Positions 17,759-25,530 of a DNA stretch of 64,000 bases are shown in pieces. The notes below the pieces were generated by a model. That model ran no database searches. It was not told the origin of the DNA and saw only the letters and a program-made list of their open reading frames with translations. The position numbers were made by a program, and so were the translations under genes. How positions within the stretch are numbered: position 1 is the first letter of the stretch; the number at the start of each line of letters is the position of its first letter. Origin of the DNA: CAIVAT01 sp037133475 (GTDB lineage Bacteria > Bacteroidota > Bacteroidia > Bacteroidales > FEN-979); the NCBI GenBank assembly GCA_037133475.1, contig JBAXOB010000008.1, forward strand, positions 1-64,000, read 5' to 3'.

Positions 17759-18455
17759 TACAAATCCCCGACTACAAAATCCGCTCCAACGGGTTATGGC
17801 TAAGATTACACGAGGCTGTATTACCGCTCTTTTGGCGGCAATGGCGATGATTACCCAACCCTTTCCTGCAATGGCACAGGGCAAGCCGGTTACGGCAGCT
17901 GCACTTGAAGTTGTGAAAGCCGGGATCAGGGAGGCTGCTGAAAAAACCATTACCATCTCGAGCGATTTTGTGCAGGAGAAGCAGATGAGCATGATCAAAG
18001 AGAAGATCGTTTCTAAGGGTAGGTTTTATTTTAAGCGCGAAAGGAAACTGCGTTGGGAGTATGTGCAACCTTACGCCTACCTGATTATTATCAAGGACGA
18101 CCAGATTTCAGTCAGGGACGACGGCAAGGTGAGCCAGTTCAGTATACAGTCAAACAAGGTTTTCAGGGAGGTCAACAGGATCATCCTGGGTAGTATCAGG
18201 GGCACCCTGCTCAGCGATGATAAGAACTTCCGGTTCGGCTGCTTTGAAACTGCCGGGTCGTGGATCATACGGCTCAAACCGTTTTCGGCCGGTACCAGGG
18301 AATCGCTCTCCGAAATCGTGATCTGGTTCGACCGTAAGGATTATTCGGTAAACCATATCGAATTGAACGAACCCGGCGGCGATTGCACCAGGATCAATTT
18401 CACAGACCGGAAAACCAATCAACCTGTAGGCGATGAGATGTTCCTGCTTCCTTAG
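17748..18455 (+). CDS. LolA-like outer-membrane lipoprotein carrier
   Basis: A 235-aa exported protein. The signal peptide lies at about residues 17-44 and ends in PAMAQG, so an alternative start is the Met at 17796. The mature part shows the LolA pattern: FVQEKQM, GRFYFKRERKLRWEY, then alternating beta strands. LolA-fold proteins shuttle hydrophobic acyl groups across the periplasm, and aryl-polyene clusters regularly carry one. It probably carries the polyene lipid to the outer membrane. It overlaps the deacetylase gene by 11 nt and the lipoprotein gene by 23 nt. Confidence 0.8.
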   Translation: MFSNTNPRLQNPLQRVMAKITRGCITALLAAMAMITQPFPAMAQGKPVTAAALEVVKAGIREAAEKTITISSDFVQEKQMSMIKEKIVSKGRFYFKRERKLRWEYVQPYAYLIIIKDDQISVRDDGKVSQFSIQSNKVFREVNRIILGSIRGTLLSDDKNFRFGCFETAGSWIIRLKPFSAGTRESLSEIVIWFDRKDYSVNHIELNEPGGDCTRINFTDRKTNQPVGDEMFLLP

Positions 18456-19068
18456 CCTGCTCCTCGCCGTGCTTGCCACTGCTTGTGTGCCGCTGAAGCC
18501 CCCCGGCCTGGTACGTGACAAGTCGTTGACAACCTTCCGGCACCCTGCTCCCCTTTTTTTCGATTCATCCGGGAGGAGCCTTCTCTTCAAGGCAACCATG
18601 GACATCAAGAAACATCACCTCACAGGTTTGCTCCTGATTAAACCGATGGGCTTGCATGCATGCAGGGTCGTGTTTGCCAGCGAAATCGGCATTACCTATT
18701 TCGACCTTGGAATAAGCGCCGACAGCAGCAGGGTAATCTCCTGTTTCGGCCCCTTGAACAAAAAGATTTTAACCACGATTTTCATCTCCGATTTCAGGAT
18801 ACTGGCGGGTGTAGATACCTTAACCACCTGCAAACTTTATCATCAGGAGACCACGCAACACCTCGTATATTCCGGGAGGGCGGGCAAGTTTAAAATATGG
18901 CAAACCTGTTCGAACAAAGGAGATACACTCCTCAGCCAATCGGCAAAATCCACGCTGCTCGATCCGGTGATCATCTCCTGCCAGCATTATCATCAGGGGT
19001 TTCCCGCCATTATACACCTGGATAACCCTGTAATCGGGATGACCCTTTCACTCAAACGCCTTGATTAA
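18433..19068 (+). CDS. Lipoprotein of the polyene cluster (possible LolB-like partner)
   Basis: A 211-aa lipoprotein with a short signal peptide and lipobox LATAC (Cys18). The rest is rich in beta strands and has no family I recognise. By position directly after a LolA-like gene, it may be the outer-membrane acceptor, comparable with the DUF3261 lipoproteins of proteobacterial aryl-polyene clusters. That comparison rests on context. It overlaps the LolA-like gene and is the last gene of the cluster before a 162-nt gap. Confidence 0.7.
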   Translation: MRCSCFLSLLLAVLATACVPLKPPGLVRDKSLTTFRHPAPLFFDSSGRSLLFKATMDIKKHHLTGLLLIKPMGLHACRVVFASEIGITYFDLGISADSSRVISCFGPLNKKILTTIFISDFRILAGVDTLTTCKLYHQETTQHLVYSGRAGKFKIWQTCSNKGDTLLSQSAKSTLLDPVIISCQHYHQGFPAIIHLDNPVIGMTLSLKRLD

Positions 19069-19194
19069 CGGCAGGACCTGTTCATTGCCGGGCACTGCCC
19101 GGGTCCAGTTTCAGCCATCCCGGTAAGGGTTTGCCCGCCTGATAAAACTGAAGCGGTTATGCCGGCAGATATCAATTTATTTTCAAAATTTTCC

Positions 19195-19202
19195 TAAGTT
19201 TG
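19195..19202 (+). promoter_or_regulatory. -7 promoter element of the outer-membrane barrel gene
   Basis: TAAGTTTG matches TAnnTTTG and lies 29 nt upstream of the start codon at 19231. Confidence 0.55.
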
Positions 19203-19230
19203 CAAAAAAACAACAAAACCGAAACGTCCT

Positions 19231-19983
19231 ATGAAAAAAACCTTATCCTTTATCCTTTTCGCCCTTCTTTTTGCTGCAGGCCCGCTGATGTCGCAGAAAC
19301 AACTCTATTTCGGAGTCGGGGGTACCATACTGAGTCCTTATACCATCCACCAGAACAACTACGGAATCCCCTTTCTTTTCGATGAAAAAATGACATCCGC
19401 GAAGGGTGCGGGAAATATTAACATCGGCTTTGATTTCAACAACCATTTAGGTCTGAAGGTTGAAATAGGTGTTGCAACGCTCGGTCAGGACTACAATGAC
19501 AAATCACACGGCACCAATGGAAACAATGACCTTTATGCCAGGAGCATTAAGATGAACTACATGCAGATCCCCCTGCTCTTTAAATACAGGACCGGCGGTG
19601 CAATGACCAAATTTTACCTGGCTGTCGGCCCCCAGTTTAGCTTCCTGACATCGGCAACCCAAACCTATACGAAAAATGGTACCGCCTATGTAAACGATAC
19701 GGTTAAGACAGTATCACTCGTGAAGTTCAATGCCGGCGCCGATGATGTTAAATCCCGTTACAATTCGATGGATATCATGGCCCGTTTGGATGTGGGGGTT
19801 GATATCATCATCGTGAAGCACCTGTTGCTGAATGTCGGCGTGACCATGGCCTACGGGTTAACCGACATTAATGCCACCGACTTCCGGATCAAGGATTACA
19901 CGGGAAATTACAATGCTTCGCATAATGCTTACGCTGGGCTCAACCTGGGTCTTTGTTACCTTTTACCCATCGGTTCCAAGTAA
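19231..19983 (+). CDS. PorT-like outer-membrane beta-barrel protein
   Basis: A 250-aa exported protein with a signal peptide ending near LMSQ (about residue 21). The body alternates aromatic and polar residues in strand-length blocks (for example MNYMQIPLLFKYRTG and NVGVTMAYGL) and ends in a hydrophobic strand. This is the OMP_b-brl_2/PorT layout common in Bacteroidota. Its role is unknown. It has its own promoter and terminator, so it is a single-gene unit separate from the polyene cluster. Confidence 0.75.
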   Translation: MKKTLSFILFALLFAAGPLMSQKQLYFGVGGTILSPYTIHQNNYGIPFLFDEKMTSAKGAGNINIGFDFNNHLGLKVEIGVATLGQDYNDKSHGTNGNNDLYARSIKMNYMQIPLLFKYRTGGAMTKFYLAVGPQFSFLTSATQTYTKNGTAYVNDTVKTVSLVKFNAGADDVKSRYNSMDIMARLDVGVDIIIVKHLLLNVGVTMAYGLTDINATDFRIKDYTGNYNASHNAYAGLNLGLCYLLPIGSK

Positions 19984-20018
19984 ACTGGCAAGGAATAGGT
20001 TTTTTACCTCTTCCTGAT

Positions 20019-20065
20019 AAAAAGCAGCGGGGCTGCCTCCTTCATAGGCAGCCCCGCTGCTTTTT
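20019..20065. terminator. Bidirectional intrinsic terminator
   Basis: A perfect 20-bp inverted repeat (20019-20038 and 20046-20065) with a 7-nt loop. The stem is GC-rich in the middle and flanked by AAAAA on one side and TTTTT on the other, so it can act on both strands. It serves the barrel gene (plus) and hydE (minus), which converge here. Confidence 0.93.
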
Positions 20066-20088
20066 ACATTAAATGAATGCAACCGGTC

Positions 20089-21195
20089 TCAACTGTTCCT
20101 GGCCGAATGATGTTTTGAATCGCCCCATTCGCCATAGCCGATGATATCGCCGGCCATGTGGATACGGGCTTCCAGGCAGCTTTTGCACTCCTCGGCCTCC
20201 TCGTCGAGACAGGGTTTGTTTTCATACAGGAGGTAATCCTGGCGGTATTTTACAGGAGTCAGGTTAGGCATGATCACATTGGCGCCGACCATCAGCGCCT
20301 TTTCGCGACCCTGGGGGTCGATGGTCTGCATGGCGGTGGTGGCCGCAATGTTGATATCCTTCATCATGATGCGGAGGATGGCAACCATTTTCAGGGAGAG
20401 ATCAAATCGCTCCTTCAGGGGAAGCAGGTTTTCGCGATATTGGTAGAGCGGAGTGTCGACATGTTCTATATAGGGCCCCATACCCGCCATATCGATATCG
20501 AATTCACGGAAAAAGAGCAGGTCATCGGCCAGGTCGTCAAGGGTTTGAAAGGGCAGCCCGATCATCACGCCGGTACCTACCTGGTAACCTACCCTCCTAA
20601 GGGTCTTTAATGCCTCCAGTCTGCGTTGGTAATCATGGCGCAGGTTGGCAGGATGGAGTTTCACATACAGGCCGGGGTTTGATACCTCGATCCGCAGCAG
20701 GTAGCGGTGCGCACCGGCATCGAACCAGCGGCGGTAGGTCTCCTCCGACTGCTCCCCAAGCGACAGGGTGACATGGATTTTATCCTGTGTCAGTTCACCT
20801 ATCCGTTTCAGCAGCGATTCAACCTTCGAAACAAAGGCTTTATTGGTGCGTTCACCCGACTGGATGACAACGGATGCATAGTCGTTTTCATAGGCATACC
20901 TGACGGCTTCCATCACCTCGTCATCGTTCATCTGGTATCGCGCATAACGGCTGTTGCCGGCGCGTATCCCGCAGTAAAAGCAGTTTTTATTGCAGAAATT
21001 CGAATATTCGATCAACCCCCTGAAATAGACCTTGCGGCCGACAACTGCGGACTTGACCTCTTTCGCCTTCTCAAATAACTTCAACCGGTACTGATCCCTG
21101 GCATTCAGCAGGAAGAGAAGATCCTCTCTCGAAAAAACGGTTTTGGCTAAAACTTCTTCAATATTTTCCACCGGTTTTGGAATTTCAATGCTCAT
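20089..21195 (-). CDS. hydE: [FeFe]-hydrogenase maturase HydE (radical SAM)
   Basis: A 368-aa radical SAM enzyme. The cluster ligands are C68, C72 and C75 in CNKNCFYCGIRAGN, followed by the VVIQSGE motif typical of HydE. Near the C-terminus the Cys-x7-Cys-x2-Cys pattern (PCLDEEAEECKSC) matches the ligands of the second, dispensable cluster of Thermotoga HydE. HydE acts with HydF and HydG to build the H-cluster; those genes are not in this window. The ATG at 21195 is preferred to an upstream TTG. It follows ychF by 20 nt. Confidence 0.85.
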   Translation of the reverse strand: MSIEIPKPVENIEEVLAKTVFSREDLLFLLNARDQYRLKLFEKAKEVKSAVVGRKVYFRGLIEYSNFCNKNCFYCGIRAGNSRYARYQMNDDEVMEAVRYAYENDYASVVIQSGERTNKAFVSKVESLLKRIGELTQDKIHVTLSLGEQSEETYRRWFDAGAHRYLLRIEVSNPGLYVKLHPANLRHDYQRRLEALKTLRRVGYQVGTGVMIGLPFQTLDDLADDLLFFREFDIDMAGMGPYIEHVDTPLYQYRENLLPLKERFDLSLKMVAILRIMMKDINIAATTAMQTIDPQGREKALMVGANVIMPNLTPVKYRQDYLLYENKPCLDEEAEECKSCLEARIHMAGDIIGYGEWGDSKHHSARNS

Positions 21196-21215
21196 GGATA
21201 ACAATGCCCGGGTTC

Positions 21216-22307
21216 TCAGACGTTAAACCTGATATGCAGGATATCCCCGTCGCCAACCACATAATTTTTCCCTTCGATCATCAGCTTGCCATTCTCCTTG
21301 CAGGCATGTTCCGATCCGAATTTCATGAAATCATCATATTTCATGACTTCAGCCCTGATAAACCCGCGTTCCAGGTCGCTGTGGATCACGCCGGCCGCCT
21401 GGGGGGCCGTCATCCCCTTTTTAATGGTCCAGGCGCGTACCTCTTTGGGACCGGCAGTAAAGAAGCACTGCAGGTCAAGCAGGTGAAAGGCAACACGAAC
21501 CAGCCTGTTGACGCCGGGTTCGGTTAATCCTGCATCGGACAGGAAGATGAGGCGATCCTCCTCGGTGTCGAGTTCCGCAATTTCAGCCTCCATTTTTGCA
21601 GCAATGACCAGCACTTCGGCATCCTGGTCCTTTACCGATTCGATAAACCTGGCCGAATAATCATTCCCGTTCATCGCCGAAGCGTCGTCCACGTTGCATA
21701 CGTACATCACAGGCTTGTCGCTTAACAGGGACATGTCGTCGGTAAAACGCCGGTCATCGGCTGAAATCGGGGCAGTACGGGCCGATTCGAAAGATTCGAG
21801 ATGCGTTTTCATGATGTGAAGTATGTCAAGGCCATGCCTTGCATCCTTATCACCGGCTTTCGCCATCTTTTCCATCTTGCCGATCTTTTTCTCAACCGAT
21901 TCCAGGTCCTTGATCTGTAGCTCAAGGTCGACAATTTCACGGTCCCTGACAGCATTGATGGAGCCTTCGAGATGGGGCATCTGCGGGTCGTCAAAGCACC
22001 GGATAACGTGGATCAGGGCATCCACGTTGCGGATATCAGAAAGAAATTTATTGCCTTCGGTCTGGCTTCCGCCCTTCGACAAACCCGGGATATCCACCAT
22101 TTCAATCGTCGTCTGGAGAACCCTTACCGATTTGATAATCTTATCAATAGCCTGGAGCCGGGCATCCGGGACATTCATAACCCCCAGGTTTGATTTTTGT
22201 CCTGCAAAGGCAGCCGCATGCGTCTCCGCGCGGTTATTGGAAATACAATTAAACAAGGTGGTCTTTCCCGATCCGGAAAGTCCGATTATTCCACATTTTA
22301 AAGGCAT
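21216..22307 (-). CDS. ychF: Redox-regulated ATPase YchF (Obg-like)
   Basis: A 363-aa P-loop protein. The N-terminal G domain has GLSGSGKTTLFN (Walker A) and DIPGLSKGG (G3), a coiled-coil insert, and a C-terminal TGS domain (CFFTAGPKEVRAWTI onward). YchF binds ribosomes and hydrolyses ATP, and acts in stress responses. Length and motif order are normal. It is the first gene of a ychF-hydE pair on the minus strand. Confidence 0.95.
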   Translation of the reverse strand: MPLKCGIIGLSGSGKTTLFNCISNNRAETHAAAFAGQKSNLGVMNVPDARLQAIDKIIKSVRVLQTTIEMVDIPGLSKGGSQTEGNKFLSDIRNVDALIHVIRCFDDPQMPHLEGSINAVRDREIVDLELQIKDLESVEKKIGKMEKMAKAGDKDARHGLDILHIMKTHLESFESARTAPISADDRRFTDDMSLLSDKPVMYVCNVDDASAMNGNDYSARFIESVKDQDAEVLVIAAKMEAEIAELDTEEDRLIFLSDAGLTEPGVNRLVRVAFHLLDLQCFFTAGPKEVRAWTIKKGMTAPQAAGVIHSDLERGFIRAEVMKYDDFMKFGSEHACKENGKLMIEGKNYVVGDGDILHIRFNV

Positions 22308-22750
22308 AGTCTGATAATTTAAAATGCGAAGTTACGCCATTTTCCAAATTTCTTCATGAATAGTGAATATTCTTGCATCATAAATGAGACTATATCATTG
22401 ATATTATAATCATTAAAAACGATAACCTCTTTTTGGCAACCAGGTTAGCTGTCGCATTTCCCAATTTGGGAAAAACGCACCATGAAAAAAAATGCTACGT
22501 TAAGCCTTGTTATGCTGGTACCCTAATTTACCTAATCAATATTAGCTATAAATAACATGAATATCTGATGTTTATGATCTGAGAGCAGGAAAATCTACAT
22601 TTTTTTACTACCAATCATGTAAAAAAGTTGTAAATTGCATCCAGTAAAGAAAGATTTTTTTTAGCATTCGGCCTGCAGTAAAAATCACAAACATATACAT
22701 ATCAGCAATTTATAATGCAACTTAAATATTATCAGTTAAAATAGTTTACT
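22308..22750. other. 443-nt gap between ychF and the exopolysaccharide locus
   Basis: An AT-rich divergent regulatory region without any convincing reading frame. It holds a near-perfect operator-like palindrome at 22457-22473 and several AT-rich stretches near the downstream gene, but no exact TAnnTTTG element was found on the plus strand close to 22751. Confidence 0.6.
22457..22473. promoter_or_regulatory. Operator-like palindrome TTTCCCAATTTGGGAAA
   Basis: Two perfect 8-bp arms (TTTCCCAA and TTGGGAAA) flank a single central T. It lies about 280 nt upstream of the response regulator that opens the exopolysaccharide locus, a typical distance for an enhancer or repressor site. The binding protein is unknown. 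Confidence 0.5.
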
Positions 22751-23143
22751 ATGCAAAGGCATGAGATCCTGATCATTGATGACGAGCAAACGATCCGTTT
22801 GCTCCTTGAGAATTTTCTTTCCAAAAATTATGATGTCGTTGCCAAAAAAGACGGGGAGGAGGCGCTTGAATGGCTGGAGGGTCATTTGCCTGACCTGATC
22901 ATCTGCGACATCCAGATGAAACCGATGGATGGTTACACCTTTGTTGAAAAGGTGCGTCAGCGTGGCTTTACCAAACACACGCCCATTGTGATGCTTTCGG
23001 GGAATGGCGAAAAAAGCGAGGACCGGGTAAAGTGCTATCAGCTTGGCGCCCAGGATTTCCTTGCCAAGCCATTCAGTCCTGTTGAGCTCACGGAACTGAT
23101 CAAGAAAAACCTTGATCCTATTCATTATGCTGTAAAATGGTAA
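22751..23143 (+). CDS. Single-domain response regulator
   Basis: A 130-aa stand-alone receiver domain. The acidic pair is D10-D11 region (IIDDEQ), the phosphorylated Asp is D53 in IICDIQMKPMDG, and the switch Lys is in LAKPFSP. There is no output domain. It opens the exopolysaccharide locus, 7 nt upstream of the initiating sugar transferase, whose own N-terminus is a degenerate receiver. It probably relays phosphorylation to control synthesis. Confidence 0.88.
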   Translation: MQRHEILIIDDEQTIRLLLENFLSKNYDVVAKKDGEEALEWLEGHLPDLIICDIQMKPMDGYTFVEKVRQRGFTKHTPIVMLSGNGEKSEDRVKCYQLGAQDFLAKPFSPVELTELIKKNLDPIHYAVKW

Positions 23144-23150
23144 AGCAAAT

Positions 23151-24512
23151 ATGGAAAATAAATTATCCATTGTCTATATTGGAGTTTCGGCCGGTATTAT
23201 TGCCGGGATAACCGGGAGTGAGAGGCTATCGGTTGAGGTTCTGCCCAATGCATTGGCCGCGATCAATTACCTCAATTCCGGGAAGAAACCCGATGCCATC
23301 CTTTGTGAAAGCGAGGTGGCAGGGGGGTCAGCCTTTGAGATCTTTGACATGCTGAGCGCGATTCCCGGGCTTGATCACGTGGCCTTTATCATGGTTGCCT
23401 TTGAATTTAACAGGGAAAATTTCCTGAAGGCGCTAAGGTTAAGAATCGACGACTATTATGTGGCCCCTCATCCCTTTGCCCATGAAATTGTAGGCAGGGT
23501 TGAATTCCTGCATAATTTCCGGAAAAAGTCAGGGGGTCTTGCCGAGAAGCACACCCCTGAACTGAAATACAAGATGCCTTTGTCGAAACGGATATTTGAT
23601 ATTGTTGCGGCATCTTCGGCACTGTTGCTTCTTTCACCCATATTGTTGATTATCTGTGCGGCTATCCGCCTGGAGTCAAAAGGGAAGGTTTACTATATTT
23701 CGAAACGGGTCGGCAGGGAACCCTTTGACTTTTACAAATTGCGTTCCATGCGCACAGGGGCTGCCGCGATGCTTGACAACCTGGCAAAAGAGAAAAACCA
23801 GTATACGGCCACCCGCAACCCTGCCGGCATCGATTTTTCAGGAACCTGCCCTGAATGTGCCCGTCTGGGCTACTCATGTTCGGAAATGCTGCATAAGGGA
23901 GATACCGATATCTGCAAAGACTGGTATTGCAAGCAATATTATGAAATTGCCATCACCAAATCGGATTTTGCAAAAACACATCCCTACGAGATTGATTTCG
24001 CCATCCCCTGTCCTATCTGTGCCGATTTACCTGAAGATCAACCCTGTTCGACGATCATGCATGTCGATAAAGGAACTATTTGTAATTTCTGGCAAAATTT
24101 CCAGACCAACGAGATCTCAAAGAAAAAGGCCACGTTTAAAAAAATATCAAAGGATCCCAGGGTCACGAAAGTCGGGAAATTCATCAGGAATACCAGTATT
24201 GATGAATTGCCCCAGCTCATCAATGTGCTGAAAGGCGATATGTCGATTGTCGGGAACAGGCCCCTGCCCGTTTACGAAGCGGAAGTGCTCACTACCGATT
24301 CTCTTTCAAAACGGTTCCTTGCTCCTGCAGGCATAACCGGGTTATGGCAGGTGGAATTAAGGGGAAAAGGCGGGGTAATGTCGGAAGAGGAACGTAAACA
24401 TCTTGACAATGAGTATGCTGATCACTTTACCGGCGATAAATATTCATTTTTCTATGACCTGAGACTGATTTTGCGGACGGCTAAAGCCCTGTTCCAAAAA
24501 GATTCGGTCTGA
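23151..24512 (+). CDS. Undecaprenyl-phosphate sugar-1-phosphate transferase with pseudo-receiver and Cys-rich insert
   Basis: A 453-aa initiating enzyme of exopolysaccharide synthesis, which transfers a sugar-1-phosphate to the lipid carrier. Residues 1-125 look like a receiver, but the phosphoacceptor position reads LCES, with Glu53 for Asp. A membrane segment (about 152-172) and the catalytic core follow (RVGREPFDFYKLRSM, DELPQLINVLKGDMS, VGNRPLP). Between them, residues 225-320 form an insertion with nine Cys (233, 236, 243, 255, 260, 287, 290, 299, 311) in two similar halves, likely metal-binding. The next stop is followed by a 256-nt gap. Confidence 0.88.
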   Translation: MENKLSIVYIGVSAGIIAGITGSERLSVEVLPNALAAINYLNSGKKPDAILCESEVAGGSAFEIFDMLSAIPGLDHVAFIMVAFEFNRENFLKALRLRIDDYYVAPHPFAHEIVGRVEFLHNFRKKSGGLAEKHTPELKYKMPLSKRIFDIVAASSALLLLSPILLIICAAIRLESKGKVYYISKRVGREPFDFYKLRSMRTGAAAMLDNLAKEKNQYTATRNPAGIDFSGTCPECARLGYSCSEMLHKGDTDICKDWYCKQYYEIAITKSDFAKTHPYEIDFAIPCPICADLPEDQPCSTIMHVDKGTICNFWQNFQTNEISKKKATFKKISKDPRVTKVGKFIRNTSIDELPQLINVLKGDMSIVGNRPLPVYEAEVLTTDSLSKRFLAPAGITGLWQVELRGKGGVMSEEERKHLDNEYADHFTGDKYSFFYDLRLILRTAKALFQKDSV

Positions 24513-24522
24513 CCTGGGTCAA

Positions 24523-24705
24523 ATGCGGGTATTTGTTCCTTTAGGTGGACACTTCGTAAGTTCGCCCGAAATTATCCCTGAATCCGGGGGGATTGAAAAT
24601 TGCCATCCTGATGACTTGAATTCTTCATTGAGGCAAATACCAGGTCGGGGAAAATTCAAACCAACACTGATGGATAAACTGAAGAAACTGGTTTCGGAAA
24701 CCTGA
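24523..24705 (+). CDS. Possible small protein (60 aa)
   Basis: A short frame starting 11 nt after the sugar transferase stop and ending in a charged helix (MDKLKKLVSET). It has no recognisable family, no signal peptide and no visible ribosome-binding signal. Codon use is compatible with coding but the length is too short to judge. It is the only candidate gene in this 256-nt gap. Confidence 0.25.
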   Translation: MRVFVPLGGHFVSSPEIIPESGGIENCHPDDLNSSLRQIPGRGKFKPTLMDKLKKLVSET

Positions 24706-24753
24706 TTACGGTTAATTGAAGCAGAAAGGAAGATTATTACCTCAAAATATCAG

Positions 24754-24761
24754 TATATTTG
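24754..24761 (+). promoter_or_regulatory. -7 promoter element of the export genes
   Basis: TATATTTG is an exact TAnnTTTG match 8 nt before the start codon at 24769. A transcript from here would have almost no leader and would cover the TolC-like and Wzz-like genes. Confidence 0.45.
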
Positions 24762-24768
24762 CTGTGCT

Positions 24769-25521
24769 ATGAGAAGAATTTTGATTTTTCCTGTCGTGAT
24801 GCTATGGTTTTTGGGCAATTATTTTACTGTTTCTGCCCAGGCCGATAAACGGTTTGATCCCTTAAGAGAGGATATTGCCACTAAAATTCCGCCGTTGCAT
24901 GTTTTACAGGATTCGGCGCTGGCCACCAACCATTATATTCAATTCAGGAATCTCCAGATTGTTGTGAATTACTGCAAGTTAAAAGCCAGCCAGCTTGACT
25001 GGACCAGGAATATAGGGATACAGGCAAATGTCGGGTATGGAAATCTTTACGATTACTCGATGAACAATTCATCAGGCGGTACCACCCCTTCTACCATTGC
25101 CACCTCGCGTAACGAAACCAAGTACAGCACTGCGCTTTATCTGAATATGCCGATCAATACGATTGTCGGACGCAAAAACCAGATAAAACTGGCAAAAACG
25201 GAGATCGAGCAGGCTGAACAGATGGCTGGCGTACAGCGTGATGAAACCCGGCAACTGGTCATCCGCCAATACAACGACCTGATCCTGAAACAACGCCTGC
25301 TTCGTATCAAGTCAAAGTCGCTTGAGACCGGCAAGATCAACCTGCAGATGGTGGAAAAGGAATTTGCAAATGGCGTGGTTTCCGTTACCGAATATGCCAG
25401 GATCACCGATATCGTTGCCAAGGCAGAGGCCGACTATGAATCGGCACGCATGGATTTTCTCACCACCTACATGGTGCTGGAGGAGATCGTGGGAATGCAA
25501 TTTCACCTTAATTCTCAATAA
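24769..25521 (+). CDS. Half-length TolC-like outer-membrane protein
   Basis: A 250-aa exported protein with a signal peptide ending in TVSAQA. The body has long amphipathic helices with heptad spacing (about 135-245), typical of the outer membrane efflux (OEP) fold, and a strand-like region around 70-125. TolC has two such repeats in about 430 residues; this protein has one. It lies 9 nt upstream of the Wzz-like gene, in the place where a Wza-type exporter would be expected, so it may form the outer-membrane exit for the polysaccharide. Confidence 0.7.
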   Translation: MRRILIFPVVMLWFLGNYFTVSAQADKRFDPLREDIATKIPPLHVLQDSALATNHYIQFRNLQIVVNYCKLKASQLDWTRNIGIQANVGYGNLYDYSMNNSSGGTTPSTIATSRNETKYSTALYLNMPINTIVGRKNQIKLAKTEIEQAEQMAGVQRDETRQLVIRQYNDLILKQRLLRIKSKSLETGKINLQMVEKEFANGVVSVTEYARITDIVAKAEADYESARMDFLTTYMVLEEIVGMQFHLNSQ

Positions 25522-25530
25522 CTGCGGCTG

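Noticed and set aside
22313..22340. Possible -7 element TAACTTCG for ychF on the minus strand
   Set aside because: It differs from TAnnTTTG at one key position and has no -33 element at the right distance.
22513..22530. Possible sigma-54 promoter (TGGTAC-n5-TTTACC)
   Set aside because: The -12 GC is missing and the spacing is not convincing.
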